A stretch of DNA of 64,000 nucleotides from JALHNI01 sp965229305. Lineage in GTDB: Bacteria > Acidobacteriota > Terriglobia > Bryobacterales > Bryobacteraceae. The notes under the pieces are model-generated. The model made no database searches and had not been told where the DNA came from. It saw only the letters and a program-made list of their open reading frames with translations. The DNA is taken from the NCBI GenBank assembly GCA_965229305.1, contig CBDDIZ010000042.1, positions 744,001-808,000 of the forward strand, given 5' to 3'. Below, in pieces: positions 15,693 through 24,103 of this stretch; positions within the stretch are counted from its first letter, which is position 1; each line of letters starts with the position of its first letter. A program made the translations under genes and the position numbers.

Positions 15693-18600
15693 ATGAAACC
15701 TTCTCTTCACCAAGCCATTCTGTTTGCCGCGCTGGCCCTGCCGGCCCTCACGCAGACGCGCAACGTGATCGTTCTTCCCGCCGGGCCACCGACCGATCTC
15801 GTCAACCGCAACGCGACCGTGCTGAATACCGATGCTTTTACCGCCGCGGGTACACCGGCGGTGGGCATCGACTCGTACGCTGCCTTTACCTTGCCCACTG
15901 GCACCAAGACTTACGTCATTGCCAAGGGTGCAACGAACACCGTGACCGTGCTGAGCAATGCCAGCAGCGGTGTCACGTTCCTGAAGACGATCGACTTGCC
16001 GACGGGTTCGACCGACGCGGCACTGACTCCCGACGGGCGCCGCCTCGTCGTGGTCTCGCTGAATGATTCGGCGGCCACGATCATCGAAACGGTGAACGAC
16101 AACGTGCTGACGAGAGTCCCGCTGTCGGCTCCGGCCAACAGCGTCGTCATCAATTTCGAGTCGACCCGCGCTTTCACGGCTTCGCCGAACGGCGCCGTGG
16201 TTACCGCAATCGATCTGAACACGAACACGGCCACGGGCACCTTGACGGTGCCTTCTGAAATTACTTTGGTGAGCGGCTTGGGTGTGGGACCGAATGGCCT
16301 GATCTATCTCAGCGCGGTGAACCGCCTCTTCGAGATCGATCCGCGCACGGTGCAACTGACACCCGCGGCGGCGATCGTGATGACGGGTTCGCCCGGTCGC
16401 CCACAGTTCACTCCGGATGGCACGCGCGCTCTGATGAACAACTTCACGCCAATTAGCGGCGGCTCCGCGCTGATTCTCGCTGACCTCAACAACCGGACGA
16501 CCCAATTCACTACGCTGAGCGGGTTGACGATCGATCGCTTCCGGATCGTTTCGAATACGCAGGCGTTCGGCTACGCGCCGGGCAATCAGACGCTCTACAA
16601 CATCAGCCTCAGCCCGCTTTCGATTGCGCCGCTTTCGACGACCGGCATCCCGTCGACGCTGAATTTCCGCGGCATGAGCAGCTCCAACGAGGCCCCTCAG
16701 AATCGCAATTTCTTCCTCGCGGACGGCAACACCGTCTATAAGGTGGACCTGGCGACCAACACGGTGACGGGTACGCAGGCGCTGACGAACGCCGCCGGCG
16801 TGCCGGTGTTCCTCTCCACGCCCTCGCCGAACGCGGTGGCAAATCTGTTCGCCATCAATCAGCAGCAGTTTGTGGCCATCAGCGGCACGACGCTGCCTCT
16901 GGTGGTTCGGGCGGTGGATGCGAACGGGGTCCCGGTGGCGGGCGCTTCGGTCACCTTCTCGACGGCGGCCAACGGCGTCACTTTCGCGAATCCGAGCGTC
17001 GTGACCAATGCTGACGGCTATGCTTCGACCTCCGCGGTGATGCCCTCGTTCCAGACGAGCCTGACGATTGTCGCGACGGTCGCGACTGGCGCAACGCAAG
17101 TCTTCACCATCAACGTGGGCTTCGGCGGCGGTAATCCGGGCGGCCCCGGCGGTACGGGCAAGCTGTCGGTGCTCGACGGCAACGGCCAAATCGTCTTCTC
17201 GAACTCGCCCACGCCCAAGCCCATGCGGGTGAAGGTGGTGGACGGTAACGGCAATCCGGTGCAGACCGCCACGGTCACCTGGACGTTGCTCAACGGCGGC
17301 GGCACTCTGACCCTGACGGATACGCTGACCGACGCCGACGGCATTGCGTCGAATCCGTCGTACGTGGGGCCGCTGATCTTCGGTAACTTCGCCTCTTATA
17401 TTCGCAACTCGGTGAGCGCGACGACCAACCTGGGTTCCGTGACTTTCTCGCACATCACTGTGCCGCGGGTCCTCGACGCGACGAGCAATCCAACTCCGGT
17501 ACCGCTCCCGGCGATCGCGCAGATCACCCCGGTGGGCCGTCCCGAGATCACCGGAGCCGTGGGCTCGATCCAAAAGGGCGCGTTCCAGTTCAAGATTTCC
17601 TCGCAGACGGGCCTGAACCTGCTGCAAGGCATCGCTGGCATTGGCGTGGAAGCGCAGGCGATCCCGCCGGAAGGCTCGCTCGATACTGTCTCCCAGCAGA
17701 CGGCGCGCTGCGACAACGCACCGCTGAGCGGCGATGACGGCATCGTCACCTGCGACCTTGTCCTCGGTGGCAAGATCGGTACCTCCGTGCTCCAACTGAC
17801 GGTGGGCGGCATCCAGACGTTCAACTTCCCGCTGACGGTGACGCAGGGCCCGCCGAAGGCGATCACGATTATCTCGGGCAACAATCAGTCGGGCAGCTCC
17901 GGCCAGTCCTTGCCGAAGGCGTTGCTGGCGCGGATCGACGACGGTTTCGGCAGCTATCTGAATGGCGTGCCGGTGACCTGGACGGTCCAGGCCGGTAGTG
18001 CCACCTTGTTCCAGACGATTTCGACGTCCGGCCGTGGCGTGGTGGCGGATCCGAATAATCCGAGCGGCTCGTCGGTGGCCAGCGACGGTTTGGTCTCGAC
18101 CAATCTGCGCCTGGGCAACTCGCCGGGCGACATCCGGGTGCGGGTGGCGGTTTCGCCGACCATCTACGCGGACTACACGATCACGAACACGCTGGCGCTT
18201 TCGTCGCTGACGAAGGTGGATGGCGACAGCCAGTCCGCCGCGGTGAGCCAAGCGTTCGCCAAGGCGCTGGTCGTTGAAGTGCGCGACACGAACGGCGCGG
18301 TGGCGGCGAATACGCCCGTGACGTTCACGACGAGCGGCGGGGTGCTGCTGTCCTCGACGGTGGCGAATACGAACGCTTCCGGCCGGGCCCAAGTGACGGC
18401 GACGGCGGGCAGCACGGTGGGTACGTTCCAGGTGACGGCTTCGGCCGGTAGCCAGACGGCGACCTTCGTGCTAACGGTGACGCCGCTGGGTCCGACGATC
18501 ACGTCGGTGGTCAACGGCGCGAGCTTCGTCTCTGGTCTGTCGCCTTGCGCGGTGGCTCAGTTGACGGGCAAAAACTTCGCGACGGGCATCACGGGGACGG

Positions 18601-19223
18601 TTTCCGGACAGTCTCTGGTGGGTCCGCTGCAGACGACGATCAATGGCATCTCGGTGCAGATCGGTGGCGTCAATGCCCCGCTGTTCGCGGTGAGCAACAT
18701 CAACGGACAGGAAAGCATTTCCTTCCAGGTGCCCTGCGACCAGGCTCCTGGCCAGGCGACGCTGACGCTGCGTTCGGGCACGAACTCGGTGAATCAGAAT
18801 GTGACGATCGCGGCGTATGCGCCGGGCATCTTCCAGACGACTGATTCGACGGGCCGGGTGACGGCGGTGGCGGTGAAGTCCAATGGCACCTATGTGACGG
18901 CGACCAACCCGGCGGATCGTGGCGAAGACATTCGGGTCTTCGTGACGGGCCTGGGGCAGGGTTCGCCCTTTATCGCGACCAACAATCCGGGCACGGGCAA
19001 TCAGCGCGTGAACGCGACGGTGATTGTGGGGGTGAACAACGAAGGCATCTCGGCTCAGCCGGAAAACACGATCTACGCTCCGACCTTGATCGGCGTGTAC
19101 ATTGTGACGTTCCGTCTGCCGCTGACGACGGCGCCGGGTACCGGCCGTCCGTTCGTGGTGGCGGTGCAGGCTCCGGATGGCTCGTTGACCTACAGCCAGT
19201 CGGCGGTAATCGACGTCCGCTAG
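15693..19223 (+). CDS. Large secreted beta-propeller / Ig-like protein with TIGR03437 C-terminus
   Basis: The product has 1176 residues, counted from ATG 15693, which directly precedes a clear signal peptide (HQAILFAALALPALTQ). A GTG 15 bases upstream is less likely. Residues about 20-385 look like a YVTN/lactonase-type beta-propeller (TPDGRRLVVVSLND). Several bacterial Ig-like domains of invasin type follow (VVRAVDANGVPVAGASVTF, MRVKVVDGNGNPVQTATVTW, VVEVRDTNGAVAANTPVTF). The last 240 residues form the Solibacter-type TIGR03437 domain (VVNGASFVSGLSPCAVAQL). No enzyme active site is seen, and an adhesive or matrix role is likely. It is flanked by terminators on both sides, so it is a single-gene unit. 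Confidence 0.85.
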   Translation: MKPSLHQAILFAALALPALTQTRNVIVLPAGPPTDLVNRNATVLNTDAFTAAGTPAVGIDSYAAFTLPTGTKTYVIAKGATNTVTVLSNASSGVTFLKTIDLPTGSTDAALTPDGRRLVVVSLNDSAATIIETVNDNVLTRVPLSAPANSVVINFESTRAFTASPNGAVVTAIDLNTNTATGTLTVPSEITLVSGLGVGPNGLIYLSAVNRLFEIDPRTVQLTPAAAIVMTGSPGRPQFTPDGTRALMNNFTPISGGSALILADLNNRTTQFTTLSGLTIDRFRIVSNTQAFGYAPGNQTLYNISLSPLSIAPLSTTGIPSTLNFRGMSSSNEAPQNRNFFLADGNTVYKVDLATNTVTGTQALTNAAGVPVFLSTPSPNAVANLFAINQQQFVAISGTTLPLVVRAVDANGVPVAGASVTFSTAANGVTFANPSVVTNADGYASTSAVMPSFQTSLTIVATVATGATQVFTINVGFGGGNPGGPGGTGKLSVLDGNGQIVFSNSPTPKPMRVKVVDGNGNPVQTATVTWTLLNGGGTLTLTDTLTDADGIASNPSYVGPLIFGNFASYIRNSVSATTNLGSVTFSHITVPRVLDATSNPTPVPLPAIAQITPVGRPEITGAVGSIQKGAFQFKISSQTGLNLLQGIAGIGVEAQAIPPEGSLDTVSQQTARCDNAPLSGDDGIVTCDLVLGGKIGTSVLQLTVGGIQTFNFPLTVTQGPPKAITIISGNNQSGSSGQSLPKALLARIDDGFGSYLNGVPVTWTVQAGSATLFQTISTSGRGVVADPNNPSGSSVASDGLVSTNLRLGNSPGDIRVRVAVSPTIYADYTITNTLALSSLTKVDGDSQSAAVSQAFAKALVVEVRDTNGAVAANTPVTFTTSGGVLLSSTVANTNASGRAQVTATAGSTVGTFQVTASAGSQTATFVLTVTPLGPTITSVVNGASFVSGLSPCAVAQLTGKNFATGITGTVSGQSLVGPLQTTINGISVQIGGVNAPLFAVSNINGQESISFQVPCDQAPGQATLTLRSGTNSVNQNVTIAAYAPGIFQTTDSTGRVTAVAVKSNGTYVTATNPADRGEDIRVFVTGLGQGSPFIATNNPGTGNQRVNATVIVGVNNEGISAQPENTIYAPTLIGVYIVTFRLPLTTAPGTGRPFVVAVQAPDGSLTYSQSAVIDVR

Positions 19224-19246
19224 TCCGCAACGCACGCAACAAAAAG

Positions 19247-19277
19247 AAGGCCGGCGGTGTCCCCGCCGGCCTTTTTC
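19247..19277 (+). terminator. Rho-independent terminator between convergent genes
   Basis: An 11-bp stem (AAGGCCGGCGG with its complement) surrounds a five-base loop and is followed by a T tract. AAAAAGAA on the other side means it could also serve the minus-strand gene ending at 19296. Confidence 0.88.
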
Positions 19278-19295
19278 TATTTCCAAGGGGCGAAG

Positions 19296-19634
19296 TTAGT
19301 GCAGGTGACAGAGCGCGCAGCGCTCGGGGGCGGACAGCGCGACCGCGGGCGGGGTAGGTTGGGCCACCCCGCGGACGTCGGCGCGCAGGGGCAACTCCCA
19401 GCGGCCATCGCAGGCCACTCCAGCAGCACGCAAGGCAGCAGGACCACGGGCAGCCGCGGGCCATAGCAGCAGGAGCATGGTGGCCATGGCCAGGCCACTG
19501 GCGAGGCTGGGGAACCAGCGGGGCAGCCAGACGGTGTCGGCTGGCATGTCGAAGATGGCCTTCTGCCAGCGGGCGGCGGCCTCGGGCGGGGCGGTGAGCC
19601 GAGTGGAATGGCGCAGAACGTCTTCAAACTTCAT
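19296..19634 (-). CDS. Small membrane protein with C-terminal CxxCH, putative partner of the ECF sigma factor
   Basis: The protein has 112 residues: a soluble N-terminal part, one membrane helix at about 43-60 (SLASGLAMATMLLLLW), a Pro/Ala-rich segment and a C-terminus ending CALCHLH (Cys106, Cys109, His110). Its ATG lies 11 bases inside the sigma gene, an arrangement typical of an anti-sigma factor. It lacks the HxxxCxxC zinc motif of ZAS anti-sigma proteins, and I do not recognise the family otherwise. CxxCH is the haem-attachment motif for c-type cytochromes, and if the N-terminus is cytoplasmic the motif lies in the periplasm. A redox- or haem-sensing anti-sigma factor is an attractive guess only. 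Confidence 0.7.
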   Translation of the reverse strand: MKFEDVLRHSTRLTAPPEAAARWQKAIFDMPADTVWLPRWFPSLASGLAMATMLLLLWPAAARGPAALRAAGVACDGRWELPLRADVRGVAQPTPPAVALSAPERCALCHLH

Positions 19635-20226
19635 GGCGAAACTCTCCTAGCAAATCTTTGAGGCGGGCATGGGCGCGCGAGAGGCGCGAGGCGACGGTGC
19701 CCGTGGAACAATCGAGCGCGACGGCGATCTCCTCATAGGACAACTCCTCCAGATAACGCAGCAGGACGACTGCCCGGAGCTTAGGGTCCAGACGGCCAAC
19801 GGCGGCCAGCACTGCGCCCTCACGCTCGCCCTGACTGACCGCGGTATCGGGCGGCGGCTGCGAGGCGCGCCACCGGCCCCAGCTTTCGACCGGCAGCAAC
19901 ACCCAGCGCTTTAGTCGACGCCGTTCGTCAATCCATTCGTTGACGACGATGCGGTAGAGCCAGGAGGTGAAGCCCGCTTCGGCGCGGAAGGCGCCGACGT
20001 CGCGCACCATCTTCATCAGCACGCGTTGGGTGATGTCCTCGGCGGCAGTGGGGTTCCGACTGGCCCGCATGGCGAAGTTATAGACGCGATCCTGCACACG
20101 CAAAACGAGTTCCTCGAGCGCGGCACGCTCACCCCGCTGGCAACGCTGCAGCAGGTCGAGGTCCACGGGCTGTGAGCTGGGCTCATCGCCCGTACGGGAA
20201 CTCAAGCAATCGGCAATAGGACGCAC
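19624..20226 (-). CDS. RNA polymerase sigma factor, ECF family
   Basis: The protein has a region 2 (FAMRASRNPTAAEDITQRV, with SWLYRIVVNEWIDERRR as region 2.4) and a region 4 helix-turn-helix (LEELSYEEIAVALDCSTGTVASRLSRA), which is the ECF architecture. GTG 20226 gives about 200 residues, avoids overlap with the divergent gene, and has an AGGGGT-like site upstream. A longer form from GTG 20295 would overlap that gene by 26 bases. It should direct polymerase to a small regulon and is probably held by the membrane protein encoded just downstream. Confidence 0.9.
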   Translation of the reverse strand: MRPIADCLSSRTGDEPSSQPVDLDLLQRCQRGERAALEELVLRVQDRVYNFAMRASRNPTAAEDITQRVLMKMVRDVGAFRAEAGFTSWLYRIVVNEWIDERRRLKRWVLLPVESWGRWRASQPPPDTAVSQGEREGAVLAAVGRLDPKLRAVVLLRYLEELSYEEIAVALDCSTGTVASRLSRAHARLKDLLGEFRHEV

Positions 20227-20269
20227 GACACCCCTATTTTCTTCCACCAGCGCGCGATATTCTCGTAGG

Positions 20270-21514
20270 ATGCTCACGCGGCGCCTGTTGCTCACTTTGC
20301 CGCTGGCGCCGATGGTGTTGCGGGCCAGCGATGCATTCTATCTGCGGTCCGGCGACCGGGTGGTTTTCTACGGGGACAGCATCACCGATCAGCGGCTGTA
20401 TACGACGTTCGTCGAGACGTTCGTGGTGACGCGGTTTCCCAAGATGCCGGTGAGCTTTGTGCACTCGGGATGGGGCGGCGACCGGGTGACCGGGGGCGGC
20501 GGCGGCGCGATCGATGTGCGGTTGCAGCGCGACGTGTTCGATCATCGGCCGACGGTGTTCACTTCGATGCTGGGCATGAACGACGGCCGGTACCGCGCTT
20601 ATGACGAGGCGATTTTCAAGGAGTTCGCGGACGGCTATGCACACATCGTCGAGGCCGTGCGGCAGAAGGCGCCCGATTGCCGGATTACGCTGATCCGGCC
20701 GTCGACCTACGACGACATCACGCGGCCGCCGCTGTTCGAGGGCGGCTATAACGCGGTTCTGATGCGGTATGGGGACTATCTGGCGAAGCTGGCGGCGGAG
20801 CGGCATTGCGATCTGGCGGATCTAAATCAGCTGTTGGCGCAGACTTTGACCAAGGCCAATGCGGAGAATCCGACGCTCGCGCAACGGCTGCTGCCGGATC
20901 GGGTGCATCCGCAGCCGAGTGGGCATCTGGTGATGGCGCAGTCCTTGCTGGACGCCTGGCGCGCGCCGGCGCTGGTGTCGCAGACGGTGCTCGACACGAA
21001 TCCGCGGAACGTGATTGCGACGGTGAATACGAACGTGACGGACTTTGCCGTCGAAGACTCGATCAGTTGGAACCAGCTCGATTGGGCGCTGCCGATGCCA
21101 CTCGATCCGAAGGATCCGGCGCTGGCGCTGGCGCGAAAGCACAGCGGCTTCAACGAGCGGCTGAATCAGCATTTGTTGACGGTGCATGGGTTGAGCGGGC
21201 AGTGGCAGTTGCAGATTGACGGTCAGCCGGTGGCGACGGTGTCCGGCGCACAGTTGCAAGGCGGCATCAACCTGATCGATTACGAGACGCCCATGGTGCG
21301 GCAGGCGCGGCGGGTGCACGACCTGACGCTGAAGCGGACGCGCCTGCGGAATGCGCGCTGGCGGGAGTTGCAGGTGCCGCTCGAGAGCGAGGCTCTCGAT
21401 GGGAAGGTGGCGAGCATGCGCGAACTGGATGCCATGTCGGGCGAACTGGAGCGGATGCAGCGGCTGGCGGCGCAACCGGTGGAGCATGTCTTCAAACTCG
21501 TGAAGGCGAGTTGA
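20270..21514 (+). CDS. Exported SGNH/GDSL-type hydrolase
   Basis: This esterase-like protein has 414 residues and a Tat-like or Sec signal (MLTRRLLLTLPLAPM). The SGNH blocks are all visible: GDS at residues 35-37 (nucleophile Ser37), GMND at 102-105, and DRVH at 210-213 (Asp210, His213). The C-terminal 170 residues after the catalytic domain are extra and probably helical. Such enzymes remove acyl groups from polysaccharides or other esters. The neighbouring ThuA gene starts 12 bases later on the same strand, suggesting a shared transcript for carbohydrate work. The gene is divergent from the sigma factor. Confidence 0.88.
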   Translation: MLTRRLLLTLPLAPMVLRASDAFYLRSGDRVVFYGDSITDQRLYTTFVETFVVTRFPKMPVSFVHSGWGGDRVTGGGGGAIDVRLQRDVFDHRPTVFTSMLGMNDGRYRAYDEAIFKEFADGYAHIVEAVRQKAPDCRITLIRPSTYDDITRPPLFEGGYNAVLMRYGDYLAKLAAERHCDLADLNQLLAQTLTKANAENPTLAQRLLPDRVHPQPSGHLVMAQSLLDAWRAPALVSQTVLDTNPRNVIATVNTNVTDFAVEDSISWNQLDWALPMPLDPKDPALALARKHSGFNERLNQHLLTVHGLSGQWQLQIDGQPVATVSGAQLQGGINLIDYETPMVRQARRVHDLTLKRTRLRNARWRELQVPLESEALDGKVASMRELDAMSGELERMQRLAAQPVEHVFKLVKAS

Positions 21515-21526
21515 TATGATAACGGC

Positions 21527-22339
21527 GTGAAACGCCTTCTTTCCGCCTCCCTGATCGCCCTGGTGGCTTCGGCCTGTTTGAGTGCGCAAGCGCCCGCGGC
21601 TCCGAAACGCAAGAAGGTGCTGTGCATCGGGCAGACCAAAGGCTTCCAGCACGATGCCACGTCAGAGGGGCTGGCACACATCCTGCGGATGGGCAAAGAG
21701 ACGGGGCTGTGGGATGCGTACATCAAGACCGATACGCAGCTGATTACTAAGAAGAAGCTGACGGGGAACGCGAAGAACCTCGACTACTTCGACGCGGTCT
21801 TCTTCTTTACGACCGGCGAACTCGATCTGGACGATGAGCAGAAGGCGGCCCTGATCTCCTTTGTGAAAGAAGACGGAAAGGGCTATGTGGGGGCCCACAG
21901 CGCGATCGATACCAACTATAACTGGCCCGAGTATGGCGAGATGGTGGGCGGGTACTTCGATCATCACCCTTGGAACACGTTCCAGGCGCCGATCATTGTG
22001 GAAGACCGAGACCATCCGACCATGCGCCACTTTCCGGCCGAATTCGTGACGCTGGACGAGATTTATCAGGTGAAGAACTACTCGCGCGATAAAGTGCGGG
22101 TGCTGGCACGCCTGGATGAAACCAAGATCGACATGAAGCGGCCGAACATTCATCGGACGGACGGCGACTTCGCGGTGGCCTGGGTGAAGCAATACGGCAA
22201 GGGGCGCGTGTTCTACTCGACCTTTGGCCACCACGACAAAGCTTGGGACCGCCCGGACGTCCAGAAGATGTATCTGGAAGCGATGAAGTTTGTGCTCGGC
22301 CTCACCGATGGCGAGACAGCTCCGCGTCCGCGGAAGTAG
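21527..22339 (+). CDS. Exported ThuA-domain protein
   Basis: Translation from GTG 21527 yields 270 residues with a signal peptide (LLSASLIALVASACLSAQ) and a single ThuA-like domain of the class I glutamine amidotransferase-like fold. Conserved pieces include KVLCIGQTKGFQHDA near the start, a GYVGAHSAID strand-turn, DHPTMRHFP, and the closing GRVFYSTFGHHDKAW. Family members are linked to trehalose and other sugar utilisation, often next to Gfo/Idh/MocA and DUF1080 proteins, both of which occur in this window. No catalytic Cys triad is apparent. It follows the SGNH hydrolase with a 12-base gap. Confidence 0.88.
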   Translation: MKRLLSASLIALVASACLSAQAPAAPKRKKVLCIGQTKGFQHDATSEGLAHILRMGKETGLWDAYIKTDTQLITKKKLTGNAKNLDYFDAVFFFTTGELDLDDEQKAALISFVKEDGKGYVGAHSAIDTNYNWPEYGEMVGGYFDHHPWNTFQAPIIVEDRDHPTMRHFPAEFVTLDEIYQVKNYSRDKVRVLARLDETKIDMKRPNIHRTDGDFAVAWVKQYGKGRVFYSTFGHHDKAWDRPDVQKMYLEAMKFVLGLTDGETAPRPRK

Positions 22340-22837
22340 CTAGTTATTCCGCTGAAAGGGCCGGATCGGGGCGAAGTCCGGGTCTTCCTGGAAGACGGCA
22401 GCCGGGTCCGAGGCGGAGATGAGCGACTGCACGCCGCCTTTTACGTAATAGTCCATGGCCATGGGCTCAAAGCGACGGACAATGCCGAGCGCGTTGACCG
22501 CGGCGTCCTCAGACGGGCAGTGGACGGCGACGAATGCGGCGCCTTCTTTGGCTCGCTGAGCGTCGAGGAGTGCATTGGCAGCTTCGGTATCGGTGACCCG
22601 GGAGAGGGCTGTGCCCAACATGCCGCTGACGGTGGAATCCAGATCATCGAAGAAGGCCAGGAGCTCGTTGGGCGGAATGAAACGCACTTCCCCGGGTTTG
22701 GCGCCGCGTGCGAGCAACTCAGCGGCGGCCTCCTGGGCGATGTGATAGGAACGGAACGTGATCAGCGCGTAGTCGGTGGGGTAGAACACGCCCATCGACG
22801 TATAGGGCGTTTTGAAGAATTCAGCTAATTCCGGCAT
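22340..22837 (-). CDS. Conserved-looking hypothetical protein
   Basis: I do not recognise this family. The start at ATG 22837 is set by a GGAGG eight bases upstream (22846-22850). It encodes 165 residues, soluble, with no signal peptide or membrane helix. The composition is alpha/beta, with two similar hydrophobic blocks (YALITFRSYHIAQEAAAELL and GAAFVAVHCPSEDAAVNAL) that could be two ferredoxin-like halves. It lies 82 bases downstream of the radical SAM gene on the same strand and may be co-transcribed. Confidence 0.7.
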   Translation of the reverse strand: MPELAEFFKTPYTSMGVFYPTDYALITFRSYHIAQEAAAELLARGAKPGEVRFIPPNELLAFFDDLDSTVSGMLGTALSRVTDTEAANALLDAQRAKEGAAFVAVHCPSEDAAVNALGIVRRFEPMAMDYYVKGGVQSLISASDPAAVFQEDPDFAPIRPFQRNN

Positions 22838-22918
22838 GGCGCAAGCCTCCATACGGCAAAATCTGCCGAGCGGTGAGCCCGGCAGACCTCGAGGAGCACG
22901 TAGGGGGCCAAAGCCGGT

Positions 22919-23929
22919 TTACTGCAGGACGCGAAGCTGGACCGGAGCGGGGGCCGGTTCGGGGGGCTTGGGCCAAGCCTGACCGATCTTGATAGAGGCC
23001 TTGAAGATGGCTCCGACGGGGATGAAGCCGCCGAGCTTGTGGGCGGCCACGGCCGCCAACCCCATCGAGGCGATGCAGCCGCACTGATTGCAATCGGGCT
23101 GGCCGCCGTACTGGCAGGGCGTGACTTTGGTTTTGAAGTCGGCCGAGAGGGTTTGCGTGGTGAGCGAGAAGACGCATTCGGAGGGCGAATGGGGCGGCTT
23201 CGCAAACTGCGCGATCAGGCCCTTGGGCATGTCGAGCTTGGGGAACTCTTCCCGCAGCTCAAGCATGTCTTTGATGGCCTGTTGACGTTCGGCGGGCGTG
23301 AGGATCTCGGGCATCTGGTCGCCGATTTGGGGCGTGAAGATGCTGAACCAGACTTTGCGAATTTCAGGACGCGGCGTCCAGAACTGAAGGAACTCGCGGA
23401 GGTAGCCGGGGCGCTTCATCATCTGACCGGTGATGGTGCTGTGGATGGTGATCTGTTGGCCGGCGATGTTCTTGATGATGCGGTCGTAGGTGGCGGGCGC
23501 GCGGCGCACGTCATGGTCCGGCTGGAGGCCGTCGATGGAGACGACGACGTTCAGGTGCTCCATGGTGGACCATTCGAGGGGCATGGTGCGGAAGGCGCTG
23601 GTGACGATCTGGACGTGGGTACCGCGCTGGAGGATCAGCGGGACCATGGCTTCCACTTCGCGATAGCGGACGAGCGGGTCGCCGCCGACGAGCGAAAGAT
23701 GGAGCGGTTTAACGCGATCGACGACTTCGAGGACGGCGTCGATGAGGTCCTGGCCTTTGCGATCGCTCAGGCTGCGAAGCGTAACGCCGGCGCCGCCCAA
23801 GTGAGCGTCGTCATAGGCGTAACACCCGGGACAACGTAACGGACATTCTTTGGTGAGTTCGATCGAAAGGGAAGGTTGTTCGCCTTTCAGGATCTTGCCC
23901 CAGGCTTTGATGACCTCAGATGATTTCAA
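22919..23929 (-). CDS. Radical SAM enzyme with C-terminal Cys cluster
   Basis: The enzyme is 336 residues long with the radical SAM signature CPLRCPGC (Cys29, Cys33, Cys36), which should hold a 4Fe-4S cluster that cleaves S-adenosylmethionine. A glycine-rich SAM-binding stretch (LSLVGGDPL) follows. The C-terminal part has four more Cys (one in PSECVFSL, then CQYGG, DCNQCGC), suggesting a SPASM/Twitch-like auxiliary cluster. Substrate is unknown. It is not an obvious sulfatase maturase (anSME), since those are longer and carry two auxiliary clusters. The 22340 gene downstream could supply a partner. Confidence 0.85.
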   Translation of the reverse strand: MKSSEVIKAWGKILKGEQPSLSIELTKECPLRCPGCYAYDDAHLGGAGVTLRSLSDRKGQDLIDAVLEVVDRVKPLHLSLVGGDPLVRYREVEAMVPLILQRGTHVQIVTSAFRTMPLEWSTMEHLNVVVSIDGLQPDHDVRRAPATYDRIIKNIAGQQITIHSTITGQMMKRPGYLREFLQFWTPRPEIRKVWFSIFTPQIGDQMPEILTPAERQQAIKDMLELREEFPKLDMPKGLIAQFAKPPHSPSECVFSLTTQTLSADFKTKVTPCQYGGQPDCNQCGCIASMGLAAVAAHKLGGFIPVGAIFKASIKIGQAWPKPPEPAPAPVQLRVLQ

Positions 23930-24103
23930 GTAAGTCCCTTCTTCCGTCGTTCGGTCCGCCGCGCGGGAGCGCGCCTGGGGACACAGTCCCGAGTCCTACC
24001 ATCCACCTCTCCCGCGGCCCCGGAGGACAATCACATGCGAGTGGACGGCTACCGTCGAAGACACCTAAAGAAATTTCAACGTAACACGTAGGGGTTTTGG
24101 GGG

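Noticed and set aside
13236..18392. A 1718-codon open frame on the minus strand opposite two secreted-protein genes
   Set aside because: It is Arg/His/Gly-rich without domains, spans the terminator and the space between two well-supported genes, and arises from the GC bias of the sense codons.
22919..23929. Radical SAM gene as the sulfatase maturase for the 44912 sulfatase
   Set aside because: It is shorter than anSME enzymes, lies 21 kb away and lacks the expected number of auxiliary-cluster Cys residues.
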